From Bromus sterilis (Eukaryota; Streptophyta; Magnoliopsida; Poales; Poaceae): a stretch of DNA of 64,000 bases. The notes beneath the pieces are model-generated. The model made no database searches and was not told the DNA's origin. It saw only the letters and a list, made by a program, of their open reading frames with translations. The position numbers were made by a program, and so were the translations under genes. Every line of letters starts with the position of its first letter. The stretch's first letter is position 1. Of this stretch, positions 11,960-24,311 are shown in pieces. Where the stretch lies: assembly GCA_950022295.1 (NCBI GenBank), contig OX465597.1:393519016-393583015 (forward strand), written 5' to 3'.

Positions 11960-12460
11960 TAGGCTAATTTGTTGTTATTCTCGATGAAGTTCATGCGTTA
12001 ACTCTGTCTTGTTTGAAATATTGATTGTGTATGTGATTTGAAAACGTGTGAAAGGAAAACCTTATTAGTTGGTTTGTTTATAACACAATCTTGCAAATAT
12101 TAATTTGTAACGTATGGGACTAGTTTATTGGATAAACTTCACAAGTGGACCCATCTGACTTGTGGGACCAGTTTCAAAAGATAATGTTGGAAATAGAAAA
12201 AAAACGTGGCTGGAATAAAAAAGAAAAAGGGCTGAAAATGCACTAAGAGGCCAGGGCCCAAATAATAATGATCAAAAGAAATTGGATTTTTTATATAATG
12301 GGTTGTAAATAGGCCAAGGCCTGAAAAGAAGCCCAATAAGAAAAGCCCAAATATTTAAAACCATCCCATTTATCAACTGAAATTGGTTGGGCTGATTTTA
12401 GGCATGACGTTTTGGTTTCGTCTTAATTTTGCCACGTAGGACTGCCATGTAGGTTTGAGG

Positions 12461-12678
12461 TAGATTTCCAACGACGATTTAGGATCGTCGTAAGGGTTAC
12501 GACGATACAGGAATCGTCGTGAAAGTCACGACGATTTCGATCAAAAGGTCACTGCTGTCAGTTTTTGACGCAACCTTTTCGACGATTGGTTTTTCGTCGT
12601 AACATCGTCGTAAATTCAAACCCGTGACGATGTAGCGACGAAAATATGGCATCATGTATTAGCATATTTCTTGTAGTG
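12461..12678. repeat. E3 subterminal repeats and right terminal inverted repeat
   Basis: The motif ACGACGAT / ATCGTCGT recurs many times in both orientations between 12465 and 12640, the usual arrangement of transposase-binding sites near CACTA ends, followed by the terminal TTTCTTGTAGTG. Confidence 0.8.
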
Positions 12679-15499
12679 TCATGTACTCGAGAAAGGTGCG
12701 AGGGTACTTCAAGTTGGTAGCAACTTCTCCATGTTTACCAAGAATGCGGAAAGGTCCAATGTAACATGGGGCCAACTTGCCTTTGATACCGAAGCATTTG
12801 GTTCCCTTCAGAGGAGTAACCCGAAGGTAAGCCTTCTCACCCAGGTTGTAGCTTTCTTCCCTATGATGAAAATCATAGAAGCTCTTCTGACGAGATTGGG
12901 TTGCTTTCAATTGATCACGAACAATGCGAACCCTCTGTTCTGCTTCCTTGATCATATCCGGTCCAAAGAATTGTCTTTCACTGGCTTCTGATCAGTTCAA
13001 GGGTGTTCGACATCTTCTTCCATAGAGGAATTCAAAAGGAGCCATGTTCAGACTAGATTGGAAACTACTGTTATAAGCAAATTCGGAAAATGGAAGAGAC
13101 TTCTCCCAATTCTTTCTGAAAGAGATAACATTAGCTCTGAGTATGTCTTCGATAGTTTGGTTAACCGTTTCAACTTGACCACTAGACTGGGGATGGAAAG
13201 CTATACTAAAGGAGAGATGAGTTCCCATAGCATTATGAAAACTTTCCCAGATTCTAGGGTGAAAAGGATACCACGATCAGAATAGATTTCTAAATTAAAG
13301 GAACACGATGAAGAGAGATGATTCTAGAGACATAAAAGTCCGCTAACTGGCTAGAAGTTAGGACTCGCAAACGGGAAGTAAGTGAGCAACTTTGGAAAGT
13401 CGATCAATGACAACGAAGATGAAATCATTTCCTTTCTGGGTTTTTGGAAAGCCAGTGATGAAGTCCATACTGACCTTTTCCCATTTCCACTCGGGAATAG
13501 GCAAATGTTGAGGAGTACCAGCAGGTCTTTGATGTTCGGACTTAATGCGACGACAAAAATCACATTTAGCAATGAACTAAGCAATTTTAAGCTTCATCCT
13601 AGTCCACAAAAATCTCTAGCGTAGGTCTCGGTACATCTTTGTGCAACCAGGATGGATCGAAACGGGAGTGTCATGACCTTCCTTAAGAATCAGCCTCCTA
13701 AGATTATGTTTTCGTGGTACCACTAATCGAGTGCCAAAGTAGATGACACCTTGATCATTTATGGATCAACATTTAGCAACTCCGCTAGCAATGTTCTTCT
13801 TGATCTCTCGAATACCACTATTACGTCTCTGGGCGGCTATGATTTGATCCTCAAGGGTTGGTTTTTCCACCAAGGTAGATAGGAATCCATGAGGAACAAT
13901 CTCGAGATTGAGCTTTCAAAATTCCTCGTGAAGAAGTTCTTGACACTTGTAACATGGGGTTGTTACAATATGAATTACGACTTAGTACATCAACCATGAC
14001 ATTGGCTTTGTCTAGGGTGAAAGAAATTCCTAAGTCATAATATTTTATCAACTCTATCCAACGTCTTTTACTGACATTAAGATATGGATGTGTGAATATG
14101 GATTTCAGGCTTTGGTGGTCGGAATAGATCTCACAATAGTTACCAAGGAGGTAATGTCTCCAAGTCTTCAAGGCATGAAGTACGACAGCGAGTTCAAGAT
14201 CATGGGTAGGGTAGTTATCTTCATGTGGACACAATTGGCGTGAAGAATATGCTACCACATGTCCATCTTGCATAAGTATGCATCCTAACCCTTGCCATGA
14301 GGCATCACAATAGATCTCAAAATTATTTTTGGTATCTGGAGCCGCAAGTACGGGTGCAGAAGTCAATCTTCTTTTCAGCTCTTGAAAGATTTCCTCACAC
14401 TTGGGGGTCCATTCAAATTTCTTATCTTTCTTGAGGAGTTCAGTTAGAGCCTTTGCAACTTTCGAGAAGTTCTCAACGAAGCGGTGGAAATAGGCTGCTA
14501 AGCCAAGAAAACTTCTAACTTGCATAACCGATTCAGGTGGAGTCCAATCAAGAACAACCTGAACTCTCTCAAGATTCACAACAATGTCTTTCTTAGAAGT
14601 CACGTGGCCTTAATAGGTCACTTCCGGTAGCCAAAATTCACATTTAGAAAACTTAGCATAAAGGCGATGCTCTCGAAGTTTCATCAATACCAACATGAGA
14701 TGTTCGGCATGTTCTTCTTCATTCTTCGAGTATATAAGGATGTCATCGAGGTAAACCACGACGAACTTGTCCAAATACTCCATGAAGATCGAATTCATCA
14801 TGCGCGAGAATGTGGCGGGGGCATTGGTTAAACCGAACGGCATGACGATGTACTCGTAAAGACCATAGCGAGTAGTGAAAGCCGTTTTGGGAGTGTCCTC
14901 GTTTCTAATTTTGATTTGATGATAGCCAAATCTCAAATCCATTTTCGAGAAGACTCAGGATCCAGCAAGTTGATTATAAAGATCATTGATCCTGGGAAGT
15001 GGGTACTTGTTCTTTATCGTCACTAGATTAAGCGGGCGATAATATATGCACATCCTTTATGTTCCATCTTACATCGTTACGAACAGAAGAGGGCTACCCC
15101 ATGGCGATGAGCTAGGTCGGATGAAGCCTTTTGCCAACAAAACCTCCAGTTGGATTTTAAGCTATGCTAACTCACGTGGGGCCATTTTGTATGGGCGCCT
15201 GGAAATTGGGGCTGTGCCTGGCATAAGATCTTCAATGAATTCTACACATATGTCTGGTGACTAGATTTAAGGAGCTGGATTACTGGATAGTTTTCTTGAG
15301 TATGACCATGGATTCCTAGGTGCTACAACAGATATGCCAAACATGCCACCTAACAAATCTTCTTGAAAGACATCTGAAAATTCAAGAACTATCGGAACAT
15401 CTTCAAGGTTCGAAAGATGAAGTTCTTTCAACGTATGCAATTGATTCATATGAGTGGGAGTTGTGAATACACTATCTGGAATAGAAGGAAGAACTACCA
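12679..15499 (-). pseudogene. E4 Tekay pol remnant (RT, RNase H, integrase), heavily decayed
   Basis: Homology to E10 runs on the minus strand from the protease-RT linker (about 15450, LEDVPIVLEFSDVF) through RT (YLDD inside 14610-14942), RNase H (13851-14603, containing DASWQGLGC) and integrase (13351-13584, 12992-13228 with HPQSSGQVE, and 12679-12955). Frames are broken many times. The integrase end is cut at 12679 by CACTA E3. Gag, protease, leader and primer site are missing: the linker abuts the LTR directly at 15500, so the copy carries an internal deletion. It is the most decayed gypsy copy in the window, consistent with its being the outermost layer. Confidence 0.85.
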
Positions 15500-16225
15500 T
15501 GTCGGACCTGGGGTTTGCGTATGTAATTCCAGTCACAACTCAATCATATGGAGAGCCGAGAGCCGTACCCACTTGTCTAAGCAGATAAGTCCAAGCACAG
15601 AACACTCTCGGAAAGCATCGAATGTGAGGGGCATCCCATCTAGGCCGGATGATCAACTGAGATGGGTCCTTATTGTCCGCTCACAAGTCTAAATGATTAT
15701 GGGTGGTGAAATCTCATACTCATAGACAAGTCGCCTCGACCACATTATCGATTGAAGTATAACACTTACATAAATAGACTCCATCCCAATCACCTAGTCG
15801 GGATCTCGGGCGGGCTCAATCATACAAAAAAGTGTGCCACGTGACAGAGTCACGAGCACTCGCATCGCGATGCCCCAAGCTGCGCACATCTAAGGTCCAC
15901 TTGGTGTATAAAAGACCGCCAACAAGAACACAACTAAGCTATCGAACCCCACACTAATACATGCATTTCATAATCATACACACAACATACATGTCTAGTG
16001 TAAACAACAGGTACACATTGCATGAACTCTACAAAGTATATCTTTATTGACTTACACATAGAGTACACAAAGATCATATGAATATGATCCATCATTACAT
16101 CAAACAACGGAAGAAAATTAGGTCTGAGTACAGACAAGATTAACAAATGGCTTAGAGAAGCCTTGTTCAACATATATACATGCCCTTCAACGAGGGACCA
16201 GACTGCTGTCTGGAACTATACTATC

Positions 16226-16278
16226 TTAGTCAACGTCGAGCTTCAGGAAGGCGACTCCTTCGGGGTCTGGTTTCTCAT
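16226..16278 (-). other. Predicted LTR-embedded terminal exon in E4
   Basis: On the minus strand, after TGTTTTAG, a segment reads DEKPDPEGVAFLKLDVD and stops at TAA (16226-16228). The D-P-E-G core and LDVD end are kept although E4's pol is riddled with breaks. Confidence 0.45.
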
Positions 16279-16617
16279 CTAAAACATAGAATAAGCAAAC
16301 ATGAGTACAAATTCGTACTCAACAAGACTTACATCAGAACTATAATACTCATTCTCAAGTTTCAAGGTAAAGGGAGGTGGGATTTCAATGCAGAAGTGCT
16401 AGCTTTGACTTGGCTAGTCCTGTACTACAAATACCAGAATGAGGTAAGAAGCGTACTTGAGTCCACTACCAAGTATCCAACCAATACACCACTATGGATA
16501 CTTCCTCAACTTCCCCACGAGAAAGCACGCCATAGCACTCACACTTATCTTGGCAAGTTTTAGAGTTTCCGTTGATGTTGTCTAATGATCAAGTAAAGGT
16601 CTCCAAGTAGTCCATAA

Positions 16618-16658
16618 CCGCAAACACGGCTATTTGAATAGTTATTAACCCTGCAGGG
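16618..16658 (-). repeat. Triple inverted-repeat cluster in E4 LTR
   Basis: CCGCAAACACGG (16618-16629), CTATTTGAATAG (16630-16641) and CCCTGCAGGG (16649-16658). The outer four-base stems remain pairable (with a U-G wobble in the first), while the centres have changed. Confidence 0.6.
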
Positions 16659-17521
16659 ATGTACTTCTACACACATGAAACTATCAGTTACCGTTGGGAT
16701 CAAGTCACCCTTCAAGCGAGTGTCGGCGAGGATAATTCCCACAACTTTTACCTCACAACCAATTGTAATCCAGGAGTTGACTATCTGACTTCCAAACCCA
16801 ACTGGAAGTCCGACCGGGTATCCCGTCAGGACTCAAACCATGCAGTCACGACCGACAAGGCCACCTCGACGGATGGTTCTCCACTTGACAAGCCATGTGC
16901 TACACGCCCTACCATGAATGCCACATTTCAATTCCTTTATGTTTCTATGCATATGCCGAATGGAAACCCCGAACTAGGTGTGACTCCTGGAACTGAATCA
17001 GGGCGAGTTAATAGGCTGAGCGGGGATCCGTTTTCCCAACATGTTGTAGTACTCTTTGTCTTGGATCACTATACAAGAACTCGGGCTTAAGGCGGTGTTC
17101 AACGAGACAACCCACTGTGTACTCCTACACAACCTCTCATCGTTCACCTTTTATTAGGGTAGATTCACCAACACAGTTCACTTTCATCAACACCATGATC
17201 ACTACCATCCCGACTCAGAAAAGAGTAACCTCATTGTAACTCTAAGCATGCAATAAGAAGTAACAGTTGCAGGGGCCGCATGATATCAATCAACTCCTAC
17301 ATCTGCTAGGATTTTCGTTTTGCTTAATACTGTGACAAAATGATAGGTCATGCAAAGGAGTTGGTTCAACTATGTGGTAGAAACGCATCATGGAAAACAT
17401 CCTAAACAATGCATAAGAGAGACTGAGAGGGAAGTGGGATTTTATCGACATGATCAATGGGGGTTTGCTTGCCTTGCTGACGAGCACTACTAGAGAAAAG
17501 CCTATACATGGAAATCTTATT

Positions 17522-17860
17522 AGTGGCGCATGTTCAGTGTAATGCGCCACTAGGTTGTAATGGGTGGCGCACTAGTTAAAAATGCGCCACCGCTAAAATC
17601 TTAGAGGTGGCACATATTGTAAAATGCGCCACCCATAAGGGTGGGCGAGCCCTAGATCCTCTTATATGTGGCGCATTAGGCAAAATAAGCCACCCCGAAG
17701 AACCTTATAGGTGGCGCATATTGCTGATGCGCCACCCCTAAGAGCTTATGGGTGGCGCATAGATCTAGGTGAGAAGAGTAGATCTATGCGCCACCCATAA
17801 GCTCTTAGGGTGGCATATTTCCTGTATGCGCCACCACTGACATGCAATATGCGCCACCCC
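17522..17860. repeat. E5 subterminal repeats with a 31-bp perfect inverted repeat
   Basis: About ten copies of GTGGCGCAT or its complement. Bases 17736-17766 and 17780-17810 are exact reverse complements separated by 13 bases, giving a strong hairpin. The loop with its flanks reappears in reverse orientation at 17933-17959. Confidence 0.85.
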
Positions 17861-18114
17861 TAAGTATGGAGCTACCCTTATCTACTCCACCCCACCTACC
17901 ACCTCTCATTCACTCCACACACTTCTCAAACTAGATCTACTCTTCTCACCTAGATCTATTCGGTTTTTTCCTCCTCCACACCTCATTTCTTCCATTTATC
18001 CATCCATACTTGGCTTAAAATCTACTTTGTTTCATATTAAAGTTAGTGGGCCTCCTCCCCAACTCTTTTCTTCCATTTATCACCCATAATTGCCTTTATT
18101 AGCTTGGGGTTTCA

Positions 18115-18325
18115 TGTATATGTGAATCTTGAGTTTGATGTATATGTGAAGTGTATATGTGAAGCTTGTGGTGATTTGAGGTATATGTGAAAGCTTGAGG
18201 TGGTTTGATGTATATGTGAAAGCTTGAGGTGGTTTGATGTATATGTGAAGCTTATGGTGGTTTGATGTATATGTGAAGTGTATATGTGAAGCTTATGGTG
18301 GTTTGATATATATGTGAATGTTGAG
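18115..18325. repeat. Minisatellite in E5
   Basis: About nine imperfect units beginning GTATATGTGAA, spaced 11 to 33 bases apart, many continuing AGCTTGAGGTGGTTTGAT. Nothing coding is visible in it. Confidence 0.8.
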
Positions 18326-18486
18326 TTGCCAATGTTTTGCCGAAATGTTCATTCATTTCTGTTTCGGAAAATTTCTGGCGCACTCTCCGCATGCTCCCAT
18401 GCATTATTAGGGAAGGTCATGCCAAATTTTTCTGGCGACGACCGTGATATATAATTGTGTTGCTCTTTGTATGCACGCAGGAAATC

Positions 18487-19943
18487 ATGGTACGCGAGAT
18501 GCTGAGCGATATCACCGTGACTAGGTGGATGCAATGTGCGACAAATGACATGCTACAAAATAATAGGACAAATATACGATGTCCATGTCGGAGATGCAAA
18601 CTTCAGTGCGTGACAAAGCCTGATTCTGTAATATTGGAAAGACACCTGAAGCGTAATGGTTTGATGGATGGCTACACACGGTGGATAAGTGATGAAGCTG
18701 GTGAGGAGGAGGACGTCAATGCACAAGTAAATGAGGAACGGCAACCAAACAACAACGGCGAGCGAGAAGACGAAGAGCATCCCGTACATGATCATGAAGA
18801 AAATGCCGAAGCAGATCATGAAGATCAAGATGCCGAACATGAGGATTCAAGCTGGGTGCGGGACCCTCATGTTCAAGAGTTGCTTGTCAAAGAGGCGGTG
18901 AACGCAAGAGGTGCGGCTAAAGAGAAGGCCAAGATGGCGCAACTCGAGAAAGACGCGTTTACGAAGTTGTACGAAGGATGCAACGACAGGGATACCCGCT
19001 TGAATGTAACACTTGGGTCTATGGAGATGAAGGAGAAACACAAATGGACCGACGAAAGCTTCGATGATAACATGGCATTCTGGGACGATCGTCTTCCGAA
19101 GGGCAACACGTTCCTAACTAGTATCGCTGAGGCCAAGAAAGTCCTTTGCCCTCTCGATCTTCCACACGTTAAATACCACGTCTGCATAAACGATTGCATG
19201 ATCTATCGGGGTGAGGACGAAGATAAAACCTCATGTTCGGTGTGCGGTGCTAGTCGATACAAGAGAGGGAAGAAAGTTCCTAGAAAAGTGGTATGGTACT
19301 TTCCAATCACTACTCGTCTGCAAGAGGTATTTTTTGTAGATCCCGAGGAAGCAAAGCTCATGACCTGGCACGCAGATAGAAAGAAGCTAAAAGAGGATGA
19401 CCCGAATCCGGATCCGGAAAATGAGGACATGCTGAGCCACCCTTCAGATGGTAGCCAATGGACTGCGTTGGACCTCGAATACCCATATTTTGGGAAAAAA
19501 CCAAGGAACCTCAGGATTGGTGTGAGCGCCGATGGAGTCAATCCGTTTGGCGGCCAGAGTAGCACACACAATACCTGGCCCGTGTTTGTATGCATATACA
19601 ACCTTACCCCCTGGAAGTGCATGAAGAAAAAGTACATAACAATGTGTATGCTAGTTCAAGGGCCGAAACAACCAGGTACGGACCTTAATCTATATCTGCA
19701 GCTGTTGAAAGAGGAGCTAGAAACGTTATGGAAATACAGAGTCAATACGTGGGATGCCGCGGCAAAAGAATATTTCCCAATGAAATCCGCGATGATCACG
19801 ACGGTGCACGACTATCTCGGATACAAATATTTCTCAGGGCAGGTGGTCCAAGGATTCTGTGCATGGATAATGCAACGTACGCCAGCTACCAAGAGATCTC
19901 GGATCTTGAAAACCCGTGTTCCAGGGGTTTTGGAGGTGGCTCA
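18487..19943 (+). pseudogene. E5 TNP2-type CACTA transposase, 5' part, interrupted
   Basis: TNP2 transposases bind CACTA ends and catalyse excision and insertion. I start at the methionine of MVREMLSDITVTRW because the upstream T-rich tract ends GCACGCAG, a likely 3' splice site; the frame is also open further upstream to 18457. The N-terminal transposase-associated zinc region is visible (IRCPCRRCK, then HLKRNGLMDGYTRW), followed by an acidic linker and the TNP2 domain with CSVCGASRYKRGKKVP, HPSDGSQWTALD, GVSADGVNPFGGQSSTHNTW and HDYLGYKYFSGQVV. Near 19860-19935 two frameshifts occur: CMDNATYASYQ is in one frame and the RWL motif in another. The gene then stops at 19943, where the LTR of E6 begins. 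The open frame to 20067 runs into LTR sequence. Confidence 0.85.
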
Positions 19944-21022
19944 TGACCCACAACATAAGGGATCTGTTGCAGCGTTTTCGATAAGTAAGAGTGTTGAACT
20001 CAACGAGGAGCAAAAGTTATTGATAGGTGATTTTGGACAAGGAATAACTGCAAGCACTGAAAGATAACATTTTAGGGGTTTTCGATATAAGTAACAATAA
20101 AGTAAAAGCAAGAAAGTAAATAGCGCTGAGGAGCAGCAAGTGTCCCAATCCTTTTGAGCAAAGGATAAGCCTGGCAACTGAACTTATAAAGACTAAAGCG
20201 TTCTCGAGGACACATGGGGAGGTAGTCACGTGCTTTCGCCATACTCCGTATCGATAATAAGTGTTGTGCTGATAAGTGTTGAGTGGGTGGATCTATGCTA
20301 GCACACCTTCTAGACTAAGATAAGTGCACTCTTATGATTAAACATCTTGCAAGCATCCGCAAATACAAGATAGAAATTAAGGCAAAGCCTAACCACAACA
20401 ATAAGATCAAGGATCCAATAGTCCCTTGTGCAAAAGTGTGCAAACTGGGGTTCAGGTTTCTGTCACTCCGGCAACCCACCATAAGCATTCTTTATACACA
20501 ATGTATCCCCTTAGGTCCTTAATAAGGCGAAGTGTTGAGTGTTCGACTCACACAACACCACTAGGAAAATAACAACACAAATTAAATATCAAACAACACA
20601 AATTACTTCAACATCATATGACTACTAACAACTAGACTTCTCCCATGTCCTCGAGAACTAAAGTAACTACTCACAAGACATAAAAGAGATCATGATCAGC
20701 GGTGATAAATATATGATAAACAATCTGAACATAATGATATTTCTCCAACAAAACTCAATAGAATTCACCACAAATAGTAATCAACACTAATAGAGTAGAG
20801 AGGATAGATAGTACGGATTACAACACAAGATAAACTTGTGAGGTGAGATTAGATGGTGGTGGAGATGGTGCTGATGTTGGGGATAATGTTGATGATGATC
20901 TCGATGATGCCTGTGCTGATGGTGATGACGATGGAGATGATCTCTCCTTCCGGGAGGTGATCTCCTCGGCGGAATCTGCCCGCCGAAGAGCCCTTTTGTT
21001 CTCTGTAGGTTTCCGCCACGGA
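19944..21022 (-). repeat. E6 Athila-type 3' LTR, distal part
   Basis: Minus-strand LTR ending (sense) in ...TTGTGGGTCA, that is TGACCCACAA at 19944 on the plus strand. It is continuous with 34719-35147 once E7 and its duplicated ACGGA are removed, giving a full LTR of about 1.5 kb. GCTCA at 19939-19943 is the candidate left duplication of E6. The open stretches at 20818-21079 come from a simple GAT/ATC-rich tract and are not supported as genes. Confidence 0.8.
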
Positions 21023-23052
21023 TGTAACACCCTCAGTTTTTGTAACAGTAATCATCATGTACTTGATAAAACTTTGTGATGCTAATGATCAAACCTTGCT
21101 GTGCTTGATCAACACCGCATGCACCATGTACTTGAGCCCTTGGGATCAAAACCCAAAGCCTAATGCACCTTGCTCATCTAACAAACCAAACCCTAGTTGA
21201 AACTTCTTTGAATGAAAAATAAAACAAAAGTTCTCAATGAAAGTTGTTCCAAAAATCATGAAACTATTTTTGTAAATTGCCTAAAATCATTACAATCATG
21301 TTGCACCAACTTTGGTAATTTTTGTAGTTACAGAAAATTCCAAACAATTCAAAAAGTAGGCTAAAACCCTTGTTTTGGGCATTTAATAATTAAAAGAAAT
21401 ACCTACTGATTTTATTTTGCTGCAAAATCTTTTGTGGCACCTCAATATTATGTAACCCTAATTTACAAACACCAATAACCTTTTACAAAAATGCTAGGGT
21501 TGATAAATTAATTACAGAAAAGAAATAGAGCAAATAGAAAACAAAACAAGTTGAAATGGGGCTTAAAGCTCGCCTGGGGCGAGGCCCACCTCAGCCAGCC
21601 CACCCCGGCCCGTCTTCCACCTCCCACCTGCCCCCATCACGTCGGCCACCTGCTCGACGCCATGCCGCCGCTGTGGCCGCCTCTGCCAAGCTGGCCCCGC
21701 CCTCCTCACCTGCTCCCCTGTCCCCTAGCCGGCCCGAACGCGATAAGGACGACGCCCCTCCCTCCTGGACACGCCCACCACCTTTTCCCTTCCCCCTGCA
21801 GCTCGCCATCGACGGGGAAAAACCCACCCGACGCCGCCGTGGTCACCCCGGTGAACCACCGTGGCCACTGACGCCCTCTCGCCTGTCCGAGATGTCCGGA
21901 GTGTGCGCCCGTGTCGTCCTCGTCATCCCCCTGGAGCAATCGAACCCGTGCGCCCTCAATACGACGCAGTCGTCATCGTCGTCTTCCTCTGGCCGCGGAG
22001 GTCGTCGTCCGATTCCGGCGACGCTAGGACTTCACCGAGCCCGCTGCCTCCCTCAACACCTCCCCGGTGAGCTTCTCACCCGTCGCCAGCCGCCCTTTGA
22101 AGCCCGTAGGGTCCCAACGCGAAAGCCCCCTTCTGCTTGCTCCGGCCACCGCGGTTTGTCGTCGTAGTCGTGACCACAGGTCGCCCCAGCTCACGATTTT
22201 GGCGTGCAAGAGTTGCTGCTGGACTGCACTTCCAATTTGACGCGTTAGGTTGTTCGTTTGCATCAAGAATCGCGATACGCCATTGACGCCCGAGCTCGGT
22301 TCCGCCGCGGTTGACCTAGCCATCGCCTCGGTGCGTCCCCTCTCGTGAAACAAGTCCAGGTCGAAGCGCCGTTTTCCTGCGGTTCGAACGCGCCCGGCGG
22401 CGCGCCCAACGGTGCCCTGTGGCGAGCTCCCCGTCGACCTCGCCGGCGGCGGGTTCCGGTGACCCTCCGGTGAGGCTGCCATACGGGGCCCCCTCATCAG
22501 AGGTGTGATTAGCGTTAAGCTAATCCCCCGTGAGCCACTGACATTGGACCCCCCCGTTAATTACTTAGTTAACTTAACAGGAAAGATTAACAGAAAATAA
22601 ACCCACCCCAGACACTGACATGTGGGTCCCTGGTCATTTAAATTGATTAAACAGGTTTAATCAGCTCTGGAGCCAATGACACCTGGGCCCCCCCTTGTCA
22701 GATTTTAATTATTTAAGAGATTTAAATAAATTCCAGTGGCTGACTGTTAGAGTGCCCGGATGAATTTATTCCGAACACGAATGTTTCTCGGAATAGATCA
22801 ACTAGCACGGATACACCCCCTTATGTTGTTCCGGTAACCACGACACCTCCGGCTTGATCCTTCCCCCTCTGGTCACCCTGTCCGGTAATCACCCGGAGCC
22901 GGCAGTTCATCCTCAGATGAATTTCCGTTCCGAGCAACGTGCGTTGCACCGCGTTAGGACACCGTTAACATTTCATCTCTCATGTCATGCATCTGTTTGT
23001 ACATGCTTGCTGTGTATTTACTGTTTTCTTTCCCCCCCTTTATCTCCGATAG

Positions 23053-23132
23053 ACCCCGCTGCTGCCGCGACTACACCGCTGCTGAGTACGACTACTTCGT
23101 CGACGACCCTACTACTACCGTCGAGCTTGCAG
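23053..23132 (+). other. Predicted LTR-embedded acidic exon in E7 5' LTR (frameshifted copy)
   Basis: Preceded by a strong pyrimidine tract ending GATAG and followed by the GC-type donor CAG-GCAAGT. Compared with the 3' LTR copy (32664-32744) one base is missing near 23069, which breaks the frame here only. Confidence 0.4.
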
Positions 23133-24270
23133 GCAAGTAGAGCCATTCTCTTCCCCAGATATCGCCTATCTTTCCGTACATTTCTTGCACTAGGCATTGT
23201 TACTGTTGCTGCTACGTTGCTTACCTATTCAATTGCATAGCCTGTTTTTGTCGCCCCTTGATGTGCCTTCCTTTATCCTATGCTGTCTATTATTATTATT
23301 ATGCATTATTCAGCCGTGAGCCCTGCGCATTGTTAGCTAGGATTATATAGAGGGTCGTGATCACTCAGGGGAGTGAACGCGGATACAATAATTATAACTG
23401 CACATGTACGGTACAATGAAGACACCGCCTCAGGCCCTATCTGGGTTATGCCTAGTCACCTCAAGTGTGAGCTATCAAGGAGTAATATTTGTACTCCACT
23501 CGAGGCTGACTTTGTCTTACCGCCATAGGATCTTGAGAACGGTTGTCCTTCAGGTAAGAAGTCGGGCGACCCAACGGTGCCCGCGAGAGGTATTGCGACG
23601 GGACGACAGGGAGGGTACGACCAGTGTACCGGTGTGCTTGGCCCCTGATCGTTGGCCGCGAGAGTTACCAAACCACGAAAGTCGAGCTCCTCCAGGAGCA
23701 CACGCGAGACAAGGTAAGGAGACGGTTCACCTTGTTGGTAACCGCAGTGACTTGGTGGGACGACAGGGCAGGCACCGATGTACTGGTGGTCCTCGCTGCT
23801 ATCGTTGTCCGCGGGTCGGTTAAGTCGAGGCAACGATAACGGTTGTCACGCAGGTTAATTAAAATGCTAAATGGTTCAGTGAATGTCTTGAGTTGGCTAT
23901 ATGCCATGTACGCACTACCTACCCGTGGGAACTACGAGTTATGGGCTCCTCTGCTTCTTAGTGTCGTCCGAGGACTCTTCAGACGTCAGGAGTACCGCGG
24001 GCTGATTGCCGGGAAGTGGTGTTGTCTTATTTGCCGCGGCAGTGTGATTTGTATTTGCTTTGATTTAACTTCACCGACCAGTCACGCACCGTGCAGGAGT
24101 ACGTTTGGGTTGGGGTCCAAGGCCCGACGTACTTAGGATTTAGACCGGCGGATGACCTCTCTGTTGAGTTTGAAAGATGGGCTACGAAGTGTCGGATAGC
24201 CTCGGTGGAGCATTCCCTAACAAGGTTCCCGCCACCCTGGAGATCCGTGCGTGTAGCAACACAAGTGCAC

Positions 24271-24311
24271 CCCTGCAGGGAAGATTGATCTATCGATAGC
24301 CGTGTCCACGG
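24271..24311 (+). repeat. Triple inverted-repeat cluster in E7 5' LTR
   Basis: CCCTGCAGGG (24271-24280), CTATCGATAG (24290-24299) and CCGTGTCCACGG (24300-24311). The middle repeat is shorter by one base on each side of its centre than in the 3' LTR, yet stays a perfect palindrome. Confidence 0.75.

Larger units (their letters stand above)
11174..12678 (+). mobile_element. E3: CACTA transposon, right-hand portion
   Basis: The right terminus TTTCTTGTAGTG (12667-12678) is the complement of CACTACAAGAAA, the classic grass CACTA end. It is preceded by about 200 bases of subterminal repeats and two exon-like segments. It lies inside the integrase region of E4, which resumes at 12679 with TCA as the expected 3-base duplication. 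The left terminus and transposase are left of the window, beyond the inserted E2/E1. The strand is set by the exon-like reading direction. Confidence 0.8.
15500..17484 (-). repeat. E4 5' LTR, proximal half
   Basis: Begins TGTCGGACC at 15500 on the plus strand, matching the ends of the E1 and E10 LTRs, and follows their order of conserved blocks until 17484, where CACTA E5 interrupts it within the CTTGCTGACGAG block. The remainder lies right of the window. GAG at 17482-17484 is the candidate 3-base duplication of E5. Confidence 0.85.
17485..19943 (+). mobile_element. E5: CACTA transposon, left-hand portion
   Basis: Starts with CACTACTAGAGAAAAGCC, a CACTA terminus of a different family from E3. 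It is followed by subterminal GTGGCGCAT/ATGCGCCAC repeats, an AT-rich stretch with a minisatellite, and a TNP2-type transposase gene cut at 19943 by the insertion of E6. The right half is outside the window. It is inserted in the LTR of E4. Confidence 0.88.

Noticed and set aside
18457..18486. Start of the CACTA transposase at the first ATG (18457)
   Set aside because: The first ten codons overlap a pyrimidine-rich tract ending in GCACGCAG, a likely intron end; the next ATG starts the recognisable protein.
23404..23839. 139-codon sense frame in the E7 LTR, repeated at 33028-33435
   Set aside because: Overlapped by open frames in two other frames; a strong donor-like CAG-GTAAGA inside it makes a single exon unlikely. 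It may hold an exon, but I cannot show it.
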